Source of the DNA: Rhynchopus sp. YZ270_cl-10
Lineage: Eukaryota > Euglenozoa > Diplonemea > Diplonemida > Diplonemidae
Length of the DNA stretch: 64,000 nucleotides
Direction of reading: 5' to 3'
NCBI GenBank assembly: GCA_964035575.1
Contig: OZ037896.1
Location: 930,001 to 994,000 of the forward strand
Below, piece after piece: positions 11,083-21,433 of this stretch (its first letter is position 1; each line of letters begins with the position of its first letter). The position numbers and the translations under genes were made by a program. The notes beneath the pieces were generated by a model, which was given only the letters and a program-made list of their open reading frames with translations, ran no database searches and was not told the DNA's origin.

Positions 11083-11247
11083 GCCACCTACCCCTTTAAC
11101 TTTGTTTTGTTTTGTTTTGGTTTTCGTTTTGTTTTTGGCCATTTTCTCTCCCTCTTTCTCTTTCATCACTTTCTTCATTTCCGAATCAAGCAACGAATGA
11201 GATCTCATCGTAAAGAGGAAATCTTTCAAAAAGAAAGAATCGTTCAT

Positions 11248-11282
11248 AAGATGAACCTAAGCCTCTTGTGCTGAGTCACCTG
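11248..11282 (-). repeat. CTCTTGT-loop hairpin
   Basis: Variant of the 3697-3731 hairpin with loop CTCTTGT and inner arms CTAAGC/GCTGAG. It lies in the gap downstream of the isoleucyl-tRNA synthetase gene, in the family's usual orientation. Confidence 0.5.
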
Positions 11283-11707
11283 AAGAAAAGAAATGGCCAA
11301 CACATGGAGACGGCGGCTGTGGGAGGGGGGAAAGGGGATGCAAAAAAAAAAAAGTTGCGCAGATTGGCAAATAGCTCTATCACCACTCAGAAACGTGCTG
11401 ATAGGAAAAAAAACAAATAAAACCAAAAAAAAAAAAAAAAAAAAAAAAAAAGAAGCAAAATAAAATCCAACAAAATGGTGAGATTGGAATCCAAATTCCC
11501 AGTACTTCTCCTGCCTGGTTCCAACCACACGAATAAAACATTTTTATTTATTTTCCCCTTTATTTCCTTTCAAATCTCACATCGGTGCAGACAAAAGATG
11601 TTCTCCACTCCTGATAACCTGCAAACGTTTTTATCCGAACAGCGATAATATCACACCACGTCCTGTACTCTGTTCGGTCGTTAACAGTCATTTTTTTTTA
11701 TATTTCT

Positions 11708-11737
11708 TAACCTAAGCCTCTCGTACTCAGTCACCTT
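11708..11737 (-). repeat. CTCTCGT-type hairpin, degenerate
   Basis: CCTAAGCCTCTCGTACTCAG keeps the left arm and loop but has a mutated right arm. It stands about 20 bp from the element at 11758-11840, a pairing of the two families also seen in the HECT intron. Confidence 0.45.
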
Positions 11738-11757
11738 TTGCCCAAAATATTTTGTTT

Positions 11758-11840
11758 GATTATAGACCACTATCACTTTGATAGCAACCACGATTTTTTT
11801 TTCACAGGATCCTTAAAAGAGAGCAAATAGAAGGAGTACG
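11758..11840 (+). repeat. CTATC/GATAG element (copy 1)
   Basis: An 83-bp block with a short hairpin (CTATC...GATAG), the conserved phrase TTCACAGGATCCTTAAAAG and an end like GCAAATAGAAGGAGTACG. Further copies at 21351-21433, 42443-42525, 43055-43131 and 56991-57066 are all in this orientation. Two lie in introns of the HECT gene. Confidence 0.7.
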
Positions 11841-12362
11841 CTACTTTCTACCCAAAATAATAATAAAAAACCTCCCACGGAAAAAAATATATCTTAAACA
11901 ACATCACTCCTCATCCAAAACGGAAGACACTCCAACAAAAGAAAAAAAAACGTTGGCGAGAGCTAACATACTTTACACTGACGCGCCTTCTTCAACCTTG
12001 ATGCGCGCTTTTTCATTTTTTTTTGTTTTTTTTTTTCGTGAATTTCTCCATCCCCAGACACATATTTTACGGTACCCTTTTCAAAAAAAAAAGGGTAAAC
12101 AAACACTCCTCTGATTTTCTTGTTGGTTTCGTTCTACGAACAATATTTGGTACGTTTTTTTTTGTTTTTTGATGAAATCATATTGCTGTACACTCTCCCT
12201 TCCACTGAACACGAAAATACGCACAATAGGCTTTTTTCTACATAGGTCGTTTGGGTTCGCCCGCGGAAGCGTGTTGTTTGCGACAGTGCTGTGCTAGTAC
12301 ACTGCGCACCCACTTGACGGAGAACACCGATACGCCTAGGAGAGAAAGCCTGTCGAGCATCT

Positions 12363-15300
12363 TCATGCGCGTGTGAGGACGATGGTCACCGGGGGCTCCT
12401 CCACCACCTGCTCCACAACAACGACCTCGCTCTCGCTCTTCTCGCTCAGAGGTGCCACAGGGGAGTTGAGGGACTGGCTGATCACGTCCATCTTCTTCGT
12501 GAACGCGTCCTGGTGCACGTCGTCCGTGGTGGAGAAGAACACCTTCACCTTGTCCGTCATGGCCAGACCAGCACGCTTACGCAGCTGCTGCACACGTGAG
12601 ACAATGGAACGTGCTGTGCCCTCACGGATCGTGTCCGCATCCTGCTCCACGTTCACGAGGACAAGAGTGCGTCCATCCGTGTGTGTCTCGTAGCCGGTCA
12701 CACCCTCGCGGAAGGAACGCACCAACTTGATGTCCTCCGCCTCCAGGTCAAACCCACCAATGCTGACCTTCCCGTCCTTCAGGATCGCCTGCGCCACACC
12801 CTCGGGGTCCGTCGCAATCGCCTCCGTCACAGCCTTCCTGTTCTTGCCGAACTTCTTGCCGATCTTTGCCGGCTCGGGCTCACCACGTGTCAGCACCCAC
12901 TCGCCCTCCTCTGTGGTGCACTTCAGGTCAAAGCAGTTGACCTCCTCACGGATGTACTCCTCCAGGTCCTTCACGTCCTCGGAGTACTGCTTGTCAGCGT
13001 TGATCACAATCACCTCCTTCACAGGCTTCTGCACACCCAGGCCCTTTCTGTCACGCACAGTGCGCACCATCACGCACACAGTCTGCAGACGCTCGACCTT
13101 GCGGATCACATCCTCGTCGAAGCTGGCAGGTGTCTCGGGCACCATCAGGTAGTGCACGGAGTCGGCCTGCAGGTCCTCGGGTGCAAGGGGCTTCAGCTGC
13201 TGGTAGATCTGCTCAGACATGAAGGGGATGAACGCACCCATCACACGCGATGTCACAAGCAGCACGTTGAACAGCGCCGCCAGGGACTCCTTCTGGTCCG
13301 CCAGGCCCGCAGCACCCTTCATGCGACGCCTGTTCATGCGCACGTAGCAGTTCGTCAGGTTCTCAACCCACTTCAGCACCACAGGCACCACGGTGTACAG
13401 GTGGTACGCCTTCATCTCCTTCGTCACCTCGCTCACCAGCTTCTGCGCCTCAGCAGTGATCCATCTGTCCATCACGTTCTGTGCGGGCACGGAGGGGTCG
13501 AACTTCTCACCAGACATCACAAGGCGGTTGTGGTTGATGGTGAAGAACTTCAGCGAGTTGTACAGAGGGAGCAGCACGTCACGCACAACGTTCTTCACCT
13601 CGTCCTCCTTGAAACGAAGGTCCAGACCACGCACAACAGGCGAGTTGATCAGACAGAGACGGATGGCGTCAGCCCCGTACTTGTCGATCACTTCGTTCAC
13701 TGGCGGGTAGTTCTGCTTTCTCTTGCTCATCTTCTGTCCGTCCTCGGCAAGAACCATTCCGTTGACGATCAGGTTCTTGAAGGGTGCCTTGTCGAAGAGC
13801 GCTGTGGACAGCACCATGAGGGTGTAGAACCATCCACGTGTCTGGTCAATGCCCTCGGCAATGAAGTCGGCGGGGAAGGACTTCTCAAACTTCTCCTTGT
13901 TCTCGAAGGGGTAGTGCGCCTGTGCGTACGGCATCGACCCGCTCTCGAACCAGCAGTCAAACACCTCCGTCACACGCTTCAGGGGCGGGAAGTCTCCTCC
14001 ACGCGGGTCGGGGATGACAAGGTCGTCGATGCTGTCACGGTGGATGTCGTCGATCTTCTTTCCTGTCAGCTCCTCGAGCTCACCCACAGACCCGATGCAC
14101 TTCTTCTGCGAGTAGTCCTCAGACACCCACACGGGCAGGGGGGTACCCCAGTACCTGTTACGCGACACAGCCCAGTCACGCGCGCTCTCGAGCCAGTTGT
14201 TGAAGCGGCCCTCCTTGATGGCGGTGGGCACCCACGCAGGGTCCTTGTTGTTCCGCACCAACCTGTCCTTGATCTCAGTCACGTTCACAAACCAGCTCGC
14301 CACTGTCTTGTAGATAAGCGGCTTCTCCGAACGCCAGCAGAATGGGTAGTCGTGAGCAATCGTTCCTGTGCTGTGCAGGCGTCCGACCTCCTTCAGGTGC
14401 TTGATGATCTTCTGGTCAGCGTCCTTCACCATCTCGCCCTTCCACTCGGGAACCTCGTCGGTGAAGCATCCGTTGTTGTCGACAGGGCAGGGCACCTCCT
14501 CGTCCTTAGTAACCACACCCTGCTCAATGCACACACGGTAATCGTCCTCTCCGAACCCAGGTGCCTGGTGCACAACACCGGTACCGCTGTCGCTTGTCAC
14601 GTAGTTGTCCTGCACAACACGGAAGGCACCGTTCTTCTTCTTGTGCTCAAAGTGCTTGAAGAGAGGGACGTACTCCTTGCCGACAAGGTCCTTCCCCTTG
14701 TACTCGGCCACGACTGTGAATGGGATGGCATCTCCCTTGAGCTTCGCGATCTTCGGGAAGATCTGGACGAGACGGGTCTTTGCGAGGATGTACTTCTTCT
14801 GCACACCGTCCTTCGCCTCCTTCAGCTGGATCTGAACGTAGTCCATGTCTGCGTTCACACAGAGAAGCAAGTTGGACGGCAGCGTCCACGGGGTTGTCGT
14901 CCAGGCAAGCAGCTCCACGCTGGGGTCCTCGAGAAGGGGCAGGGTCACCACCACAGACGGGTCTGAGACCTTCTTGTAGTTCATGTTTGCCTCGAAGTTG
15001 GACAGCACAGTGGTGCAGCCAATGGAGTACGGCATCACCTTGTAGCCACGGTACACAAGGTTCTTCTCCCACAGCTGCTTGAACACCCACCACACCGACT
15101 CCATGTACGACAGGTTCATCGTCTTGTAGTCCTTCTCGAAGTCGATCCACCTTCCCATGCGGGTCACCGTCTTCTCCCACTCCCCTGCGAAGCGCATCAC
15201 GATACCCCTGCAGTGCTCGTTGTACTTCTTGATCCCGATCTTCATCACATCGTGCGAGGTCTTGATGCCGAGCTCCTTCTCAATCTCAAACTCGATGGGG

Positions 15301-15728
15301 AGACCGTGGCAGTCCCATCCAAAGCGCCTCTCGACGTGGTGACCTGTCTGGTGTGCCCACCTCGTCACGGTGTCCTTGATAGCACCAGCGAGGATGTGGC
15401 CGTAGTGGGGAAGACCGGTAGCGAAGGGCGGTCCATCGTAGAAGGAGAACTCCGGCTTGCCCTCGGACTGCTTCAGGGAGGTGTGGAAGGCGTCGATCTC
15501 CTTCCAGTGCTGTGTGATGTCCTCCTCACGCTGGGGGAAGTTCGGGTGGTCGGGAAGGTTCTTGAGGCAGCCCTCGACGTGCGCGGTCTCATCCTCAGCC
15601 TTGCGCTCAGCAATCTTCAGGCCTTGCCCCTCCCCTGCAGCGTACGCTGCCTTCTTGTCTGCCTTCTTCGTGCCCGCCACCTGCGCAGGGGTGGCAGCTT
15701 CAGCGGGGACCGGAGACCCGCTCGACAT
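12363..15728 (-). CDS. Isoleucyl-tRNA synthetase, cytosolic type
   Basis: A complete intronless ORF of 1121 residues, matching the usual length of eukaryotic cytosolic IleRS. It charges tRNA-Ile with isoleucine in the cytosol. The class Ia HIGH motif appears as PHYGH (residues 107-111) within YDGPPFATGLPHYGHILAG, the editing (CP1) domain follows, and the KMSKS motif appears as KMSKRKQNYPP near residue 665. The anticodon-binding domain and a C-terminal eukaryotic extension complete it. The N-terminus is Ala/Lys-rich and does not look like a mitochondrial presequence. Codon use is strongly GC-ending. A polypyrimidine tract with AG (TTTCTTTTGCAG) lies about 30 bp upstream of the ATG; this could be a trans- or cis-splice acceptor, which is inference. 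Confidence 0.97.
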   Translation of the reverse strand: MSSGSPVPAEAATPAQVAGTKKADKKAAYAAGEGQGLKIAERKAEDETAHVEGCLKNLPDHPNFPQREEDITQHWKEIDAFHTSLKQSEGKPEFSFYDGPPFATGLPHYGHILAGAIKDTVTRWAHQTGHHVERRFGWDCHGLPIEFEIEKELGIKTSHDVMKIGIKKYNEHCRGIVMRFAGEWEKTVTRMGRWIDFEKDYKTMNLSYMESVWWVFKQLWEKNLVYRGYKVMPYSIGCTTVLSNFEANMNYKKVSDPSVVVTLPLLEDPSVELLAWTTTPWTLPSNLLLCVNADMDYVQIQLKEAKDGVQKKYILAKTRLVQIFPKIAKLKGDAIPFTVVAEYKGKDLVGKEYVPLFKHFEHKKKNGAFRVVQDNYVTSDSGTGVVHQAPGFGEDDYRVCIEQGVVTKDEEVPCPVDNNGCFTDEVPEWKGEMVKDADQKIIKHLKEVGRLHSTGTIAHDYPFCWRSEKPLIYKTVASWFVNVTEIKDRLVRNNKDPAWVPTAIKEGRFNNWLESARDWAVSRNRYWGTPLPVWVSEDYSQKKCIGSVGELEELTGKKIDDIHRDSIDDLVIPDPRGGDFPPLKRVTEVFDCWFESGSMPYAQAHYPFENKEKFEKSFPADFIAEGIDQTRGWFYTLMVLSTALFDKAPFKNLIVNGMVLAEDGQKMSKRKQNYPPVNEVIDKYGADAIRLCLINSPVVRGLDLRFKEDEVKNVVRDVLLPLYNSLKFFTINHNRLVMSGEKFDPSVPAQNVMDRWITAEAQKLVSEVTKEMKAYHLYTVVPVVLKWVENLTNCYVRMNRRRMKGAAGLADQKESLAALFNVLLVTSRVMGAFIPFMSEQIYQQLKPLAPEDLQADSVHYLMVPETPASFDEDVIRKVERLQTVCVMVRTVRDRKGLGVQKPVKEVIVINADKQYSEDVKDLEEYIREEVNCFDLKCTTEEGEWVLTRGEPEPAKIGKKFGKNRKAVTEAIATDPEGVAQAILKDGKVSIGGFDLEAEDIKLVRSFREGVTGYETHTDGRTLVLVNVEQDADTIREGTARSIVSRVQQLRKRAGLAMTDKVKVFFSTTDDVHQDAFTKKMDVISQSLNSPVAPLSEKSESEVVVVEQVVEEPPVTIVLTRA

Positions 15729-16197
15729 AGCAACTGTGTTGTATCAAAGTGTGCCTCTGCAAAAGAAATAATGTATGGTGTGGAAGGGAGGAAGGGAGGG
15801 AGGAGGGAAGGGAGGAAGGTATTTTTATTAAAAAGGGTAGTGTCGCATTTTTTTCGAGACTTCTAATATGACCCCTGGTTGATCGTTTTTTTTCAAAAAA
15901 GGGTGCAAAAAAAAGGTAATATCAAATAAGAGACAAAGGGAGACAAATGGCAGTTGTTTGATGCAGGCATCCCCCCCGACTGACTCACTGTATGATACCA
16001 GCCATCCGGATGAAAGTATAAATACCCTGCGGTCAAACAACAGAACCAAAAGAGAATTTTAAAAGAAGAATGCACCTCTCTAGCACTATACATTCAAGGT
16101 TGCTAAACGCCTCAAAAAAGAGGGCACCATGACACAAAAAAAAAAAAAATGAATATTCTGTTGAGAATAATATACACCTCGCAGACCAATGCTATTT
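15729..16197. other. Intergenic
   Basis: A GGAA/GGGA-rich stretch next to the IleRS start, then AT-rich DNA. One small CCTCTC-loop hairpin with GAATG/CATTC outer arms lies at 16068-16095. No gene seen. Confidence 0.5.
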
Positions 16198-16995
16198 TTA
16201 TTCCATGAAAAGGTCCTCATATGCGCCGTCCGATGCGCTGTCAGAGGCGTCAAACTGCAGTCCACATTCCGGGGAGGAGCCCTGCCGGGAGAGAGCGTCC
16301 AGCCGTTTCTGCAGCTGAGTGTCGTTCGGTGGGGAGCACCACATCGCACCACTACTCTCACTCGCGCCACGCACCCCCTCCTCCTCCTCCTCCTCCTCTT
16401 CCTCCTGCACCATCGGGGGCAGCCCCACCTCCATTTTCACCTCCACCCCTCCACACCTTGGAGACGGTGACCGCACCTCCCTCTCCATCACCGCCTGCCT
16501 CGCAGTGTTCAACACCCTCGAAGAAAGCGCCTCAAATCGATGCCTCATTTCAGCGTCCAACTCCTTCAACGCCCCTTCTCTCCGTACTGCATTTCCTTCT
16601 AAGACGCGGACCCTTTCTAATGCAGAGCGTACTGCAGCACGCATTGTGCACAACGCTTCTTCGACTGCGTCGATTTGGGTGGATAGTGCGACATCTGAAG
16701 TGACAGCAGTGCTCTGTCGTGGAGTAGATGCAGTGTTCCATCTCATAGACTGAGACTGAGAGGCCTCCCGCATGAGGGGCGGGCTATACTCCTGGGTATG
16801 CTGTGATTGGCTCAGAATGGGTCCCCCTCCCATCCCAGAAGAGGAAGCGGCGGGAGGATTGTGATACAAAGACGAAGCCTGGCTATGGCTGCGCTCTCTG
16901 GAAACCCCTAACCCCTGAGACTGCGAGCGGTTTCCATAAAGTTCGCCAACCCCTGCCTGGCCTCGGGTGATACCGAATTTACGTTGGTTCCACAT
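16198..16995 (-). CDS. Coiled-coil protein with acidic tail, unknown function
   Basis: An ORF of 265 residues. The frame stays open upstream, but upstream composition is UTR-like, so I start at ATG 16995 (MWNQRKFGITRG). The N-terminal 100 residues are Ser/Gln/Pro-rich with repeated SQSQ phrases, which could be ATM/ATR-type SQ phosphorylation clusters. Residues about 105-180 form a heptad-rich helix (VEEALCTMRAAVRSALERVR), followed by a run of nine Glu and an acidic aromatic end (YEDLFME). There is no recognisable enzyme or known domain. A nuclear or chromatin role is possible but unproven. It sits alone between IleRS and a transposon. Confidence 0.6.
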   Translation of the reverse strand: MWNQRKFGITRGQAGVGELYGNRSQSQGLGVSRERSHSQASSLYHNPPAASSSGMGGGPILSQSQHTQEYSPPLMREASQSQSMRWNTASTPRQSTAVTSDVALSTQIDAVEEALCTMRAAVRSALERVRVLEGNAVRREGALKELDAEMRHRFEALSSRVLNTARQAVMEREVRSPSPRCGGVEVKMEVGLPPMVQEEEEEEEEEGVRGASESSGAMWCSPPNDTQLQKRLDALSRQGSSPECGLQFDASDSASDGAYEDLFME

Positions 16996-18717
16996 TTCGT
17001 GTTTTTTAGTTTGCAAATTCAAGAAAAAAAATAGGGGGTGGAAAGAATGTAAAAAGGGGGAGGGAAAAAGTGTAAAGGAATCTGTTGAGTTGTGTCGGGG
17101 GGGGGACTCGGGGGGGGGAGGAGGAGGAAGAGAGTAGGGGGAAAGCGGGATACATAATGGAGAAGGAAACTGAGATGTGGCATGAAAGGGGGGAGGAGGG
17201 AGGAGGGGGATTTGGTTCAGGTCGACACACTCTAGATAGGATCGTTGTTGTTGTTGGGATTTTTTTTTTCTTCTTTTTTGTTTGTTCGTTTTGTTGCAGC
17301 TGCAGCTAAATATCAGCCAAAATCTGCTTAGCCGTATATAAAGGCCTGTTTTTGGAGCCACTTTAAAGTGATAAAAAATCCGCCAAAAAAATGTTGCGAC
17401 CCCGGAATTTTTTCAGATTGCTCCGGAAATGCATACAAGCGCCTTTTCGGGGGAAAATATTACACCCCCGGCCTCTCAAACGTACTTGACCGTGGACAGG
17501 TGGATTTTATCAATTTTATGGCCCGGGCACATTCTGAAAAAAAATATTCTTGGAAAGATAGGGTGCGAAAACGTTCAATTCCGGGGTCGGACGCTCAAAA
17601 ATATGCATCTGGGGCGAGCGAGTGGGCGGCGGGAGAATGGGTACTATGTACTGGCTACTGTACAGTGTACTATGTACGGTGAGGAAAGCTCCTCTTTGGG
17701 CCCAACACAGTGATGTCTCTAAATTGGATTTGTTTTGTCAAAAGTTGTTGATTTTTTTTTCTTTGGATTTATTTTTGACAAATCTTTCAATTCCGACCAT
17801 TTTTCTCAACTGGAAACACACTCCACGGTACGCAACTTTTGGTGGAGCCGACCACTCTTTCTGCACTGAAAATCCCCTGTATTACATGTACAAAGCATTG
17901 GAGCCACTTTTTTTTGACTTCTACTCCACTAAAATGGTCGATTTTTTTTTCTATGAAACGCGATGAGCTCGGAAATCGATACAAGCCCATTTTCGGGGTG
18001 TTTGGACAGCAACTTCACACCTCAGGCGCAGGAAAGCAAAAGTGAAAAAACTGCCGACGTCATTTCACAAAATAATTTTTTTTTATTTTTTTGAAATTTT
18101 TTTGGGATTGAAATCAGGGGATCGAAATGAGTTAAATGCGGGGTCGTAGGCTCAAAAATTTGCATCTGTGGTTTATTAAGTGAACGAGGCCCAGAAGTAT
18201 ACGGCTAAGCAGATTTTGGCTGATATATATTTTTTTTCCAAAAAAAAAGCCATCCACGTTTTTACTGAGGAGGGCTAAATACAAAGGGTAATACCCCTCC
18301 TTAATATTTAACCCCCCCCCCCCCCAGAAACCCACATTGAATTTTCAATTAAAAAAAAGATATTTTCGCGACCAACGTTTCATGAGCAAAACGTGAGTTT
18401 TCATTTTTTTTACTCCATTCTTTTTTGCAGCTTTTTTTTTTAATGCTTTTCACCACGCTACTGAGATGGACAGGGACTTGAACGATGTATGCACCGTTCA
18501 ACACGAGGATGGGAGATGGGGTATGGATGCATGATGGTATGCATGGGTATGGGATGAGACTCTACATAATGCCAGTCAGGTGTTGTTGTTGGGTGGGTGG
18601 GTGGGTGGTGGTGATTTTCACTTTCCCCGACTGGACAACATTTTATTGTTATCTATCACAAGCAAACGAACTGCTTGTTTTTTTCAAAAAAAAGGGCGTC
18701 GCTCACGCTACTGTTGA
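16996..18717. other. Intergenic, largely a transposon
   Basis: It opens with G- and poly(T)-rich DNA next to the coiled-coil gene, then the TA-flanked element at 17313-18223, then poly(C) and poly(T) runs and a GGGTGGGTGGGTGG tract near 18590. No host gene recognised. Confidence 0.5.
17313..18223. mobile_element. Non-autonomous TA-flanked DNA transposon, 911 bp
   Basis: Perfect terminal inverted repeats of about 26 bp start TCAGCCAAAATCTGCTTAGC, and both ends are flanked by TA (17311-17312 and 18224-18225). That is the signature of Tc1/mariner-type insertion. The interior is AT-rich with two related half-copies beginning GGAGCCACTTT and no transposase ORF, so it is a MITE-like derivative. 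The identical ends suggest it is fairly young. Confidence 0.75.
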
Positions 18718-20033
18718 CTATGACGAAGTGTCCGAGTCCGAGTCAGAATCAGATGAGTCCGATTCTTCAGACGCAGTTGTGTGGTAGTTTTGCTTCATAT
18801 GCTGTGTGGGGTATAGAGGTAAACAACAACCTTCCCTTTTAATAGTTGCAAAGATATAATTGACATTTTTTTTCTGAAATATAGCCCCCTCGTGAACAGT
18901 GTACCTTGGTATGACTGGTGCACCGTGGGTGGAACCCCCAACCATGCAGTCCTACATCCATTTCATGACAAAAAGATAAAAGACGCAAAGCCGCATCCAC
19001 AACACAGTGGCTACGATCGCAAAAAGATACGGGGGTCATTGTCGAGAGACCTGCTCGCACCACCCTCAAAACAACATACCTCAGCGTTGTTCCTTCTGAA
19101 GCATTTGCTTCCCCACTGACACTTCGGCTTTTTCGGGTCATTAAAGACCTTCACCGCTGCAGCTGGAGCGGCAGCCTTCTTAGCAGGCGCCTCCTTTGCC
19201 TTGGGCGCAGCCTTCGCGGGCACGCAGTCTTTGTCACCTGGGTGGTAGTGCGTGCGTTTGTGCTCTTCGTTCTTCATGTAGCAATCTGCACCGTACGTGC
19301 ACCTTGGGCGTGCTGGGAGGGGTGGTGCGCCTCCTGCTGCTGGCTTCGTAGGAGACCCAGCAGGAGTGCCCGCAGGGGTAGCTGCAGGGGTGCCTGCAGG
19401 GCTCGCAGCAGGGCTTTTCCCCAAATATGCGTGAAACTCTTTGTCATAGCGTTTCCGATCCTCCTTCTCCATTTCCCGGTAGGTACGCCCTTCGTCGTCA
19501 CCAAGCTCTTGCCAGAGGTTTTTCAACTCTGCGTTGATCTCCTTTACGCCCATTCCTGCGTTGGCAGCTTTGACCTCCGTTCGCATGCTCTGCTGGAAGA
19601 AGGCGTACGCGGTTTTGGCAGCTTTTGGAGCATCTTTGTCTTTCTTGGCACGCTTCTTTGCGGGGGAACCGTCAGCCTCTTTTGCTTTGGGTGCAGGAGC
19701 AGCAGCGGGGGTTGCTCCGTCTGCGCACTCTCCGGTGTTGCCACGAAGGGTGAAGTCGTCAACTAAATCGCCTTTAATGAGCCGTTTCATGAGCTCCTGG
19801 TCGACTTCTTCGAGGTCGTCGAAGCCCTCCAGCTGGTCAATCGTCTTCAGTGCAACCAGCTGCCGTTTCGTGAAGCAGCAGAGGTGGCGGAACTTAAATG
19901 AGTACTCTTCGGCCCCGGGCATGAGCCCGCCAGTCCCAATGCGCACCTCGCCCTTCTCGATGATCTGCGCACATTGCTTGTTCTGGCATTTGGAGCGACT
20001 GCTTTTTGCGTACTCAACCTTCAATGGAGGCAT
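18718..20033 (-). CDS. PARP-type zinc finger / HMG-box / PBZ protein
   Basis: Two exons, 19079-20033 and 18718-18801, joined in phase 0 across a 277-bp GTATGT...CAG intron; about 345 residues. Residues 1-85 form a PARP-type DNA-nick-sensing zinc finger (KCQNKQC ... FRHLCC). Residues about 130-210 are an HMG box (AKTAYAFFQQSMRTEVKAAN). An Ala/Pro-rich linker follows, then two PBZ (poly-ADP-ribose-binding) fingers. The first is RCTYGADCYMKNEEHKRTHY. The second is split by the intron: KCQWGSKCFRRNNAE in exon 1, then HMKQNYH in exon 2, which supplies both His ligands. The tail is a Ser/Asp cluster resembling a CK2 target. The combination predicts a chromatin protein recruited to DNA breaks and poly-ADP-ribose. 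The start is ATG 20033, since upstream codons are low-complexity. Confidence 0.87.
18886..18975 (+). repeat. Long-form CCTCTCG element (copy 2, intronic)
   Basis: Inside the intron of the PARP-finger gene. It contains CCCCCTCGTG, ACCATGCAGTCCTACATCCA and CATTTCATGA, matching the copy at 42659-42735 most closely. Confidence 0.6.
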
Positions 20034-20367
20034 CTTTATGTTTATCTTAGGGTGGAAAGGTGGAATAGTGAGTGTTTGGGAAGGTGGAGGAGGGGGGAGG
20101 AGGAAGTAAATTTGAAATTTAGAGGTGCATTGATTAGTTGCCACCTCAATAGTGTAGCGGACTATTGAAGGGGGGGGGGGGGGAAAATGGGAGAAAATAT
20201 TGAAGTTTTGTCCACCTCATGGTCTCTCGTTTAAAAAAAGGGGAAAAAGGGAAGGACAGAAAGTTCTGAAGCCTTTTTTTTTTTTTTCCAATTTGCTGAC
20301 GAATGGTTTTTTTTTTTATTTTCGGTCACTCACACAAATTTGACGACCAGGACTTCCCCGTCTGACT

Positions 20368-20399
<32 letters not shown>

Positions 20400-20402
20400 A
20401 AC

Positions 20403-20932
20403 CAGGGAAATAGCTTGGTTTTCCTCCAAAATCAGGAATTATGCGAAAACGATTTTTTTTTTTCCGCCCGGTCGAAAGCGGTCGTTGCGCTTCGCGCAAG
20501 CCTCCCTGAGTGGAGAGGCGAAAGGTCAAGTTGCGAGATAACCAAAAACGGAATGTAATCCCTTATTACGGAGCTTGGTCTTGCACCTTACGTTCCACTA
20601 ACCGTATGGAAAAAATAAATGGCGCCGCAGGCGAAAAAAAAAATAGGGTACGGTGTAAAAATGCTGGTTTACAACCACACAGTCACTCAACAAACCCTTT
20701 TTTGCGGAGCAAAAAAGGAAAATGGCGCCGCAGGCAAAAAAAAAAATAAGGGGTACGGCACATCTGCAAGCGCAGCAGGTTCCATCATTCCAGTCATCCG
20801 GGAGATCTGGGGGTCCGCGGGCGAGGGGCCCAAAAGTGCCCAAAAATCCCCTCTTTTTTTTTTTTTTTTTCCCCCCCAAAAATCCAGAATTATGCGATGT
20901 CGCATAATTCGGTATATGGAGCTATTTCCCTG
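20403..20932. mobile_element. Non-autonomous hAT-like element, 530 bp
   Basis: Terminal inverted repeats start CAGGGAAATAGCT and are flanked by a perfect 8-bp duplication TTTTGAAC (20395-20402 and 20933-20940). Inside are further AATTATGCGA palindromes and a repeated GGCGCCGCAGGC phrase. There is no ORF of note. The CAGGG start is shared with the large hAT element at 27871-39019, so that transposase or a relative could act on it. Confidence 0.83.
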
Positions 20933-21350
20933 TTTTGAACCCAACAAAAAGAACGCTTCTAAGATGGGATATGCCTCTTCGTGCACTCACATCTAAAAAA
21001 TCAAAATCAAAAAACAAAAAACAAAAACAAAAATGGATGAAGAGGCAAAAACCTCTCACTCTCTCTATGGCACCAAACCCACCCTTTCCCTTTTATATTT
21101 CAAACCCCCCTCCCCCCCACACACACATCCCATCGCCAGTAGAGCGAGGCCACCTGGCTTTCCTTCCTGCATATCCTAAATACTTTTTTTTTTTGGTTTC
21201 GAATCGACCACAAAATCGTCATATCTAAAAGACATAACAATTCCTTCAAAACAAAACAAAACAAAGAAATCCTCAAAGATTAGGTTCCTTTTTTGTTATC
21301 CAAACAGACAACATAACCATCTCTTTGCACAAATCTCCAAAGATTTTGTT

Positions 21351-21433
21351 TAATTATAGACTACCATATCGCTAGATAGCAGCCACGGGCTTTCTTTACA
21401 CGGATCCTTAAAAGAGAGCAAATAGAAGGAGTT
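21351..21433 (+). repeat. CTATC/GATAG element (copy 2)
   Basis: Matches the 11758-11840 element, including GGATCCTTAAAAGAGAGCAA, downstream of the Sac3/GANP gene and in the usual orientation. Confidence 0.68.

Larger units (their letters stand above)
9882..12362. other. Long intergenic region with many repeats
   Basis: About 2.5 kb between the WD40 gene and the isoleucyl-tRNA synthetase gene. It holds a GCGGAGYAC repeat (10005-10115), a bounded hAT-like element (10592-11082), two CTCTYGT-type hairpins (11248-11282 and 11708-11737) and one 83-bp CTATC/GATAG element (11758-11840). The rest is homopolymer-rich, including an A-run near 11430-11450. No protein gene is supported. Confidence 0.6.

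Noticed and set aside
12681-14966. 761-codon plus-strand ORF opposite IleRS
   Set aside because: It is antisense to a strongly supported isoleucyl-tRNA synthetase gene and is open only because of that gene's GC-ending codons; no motifs.
18485-18787. 100-codon plus-strand ORF ending in Ser/Glu/Asp
   Set aside because: Its end is antisense to the Ser/Asp tail of the PARP-finger protein; the rest is AT-rich repeat DNA.
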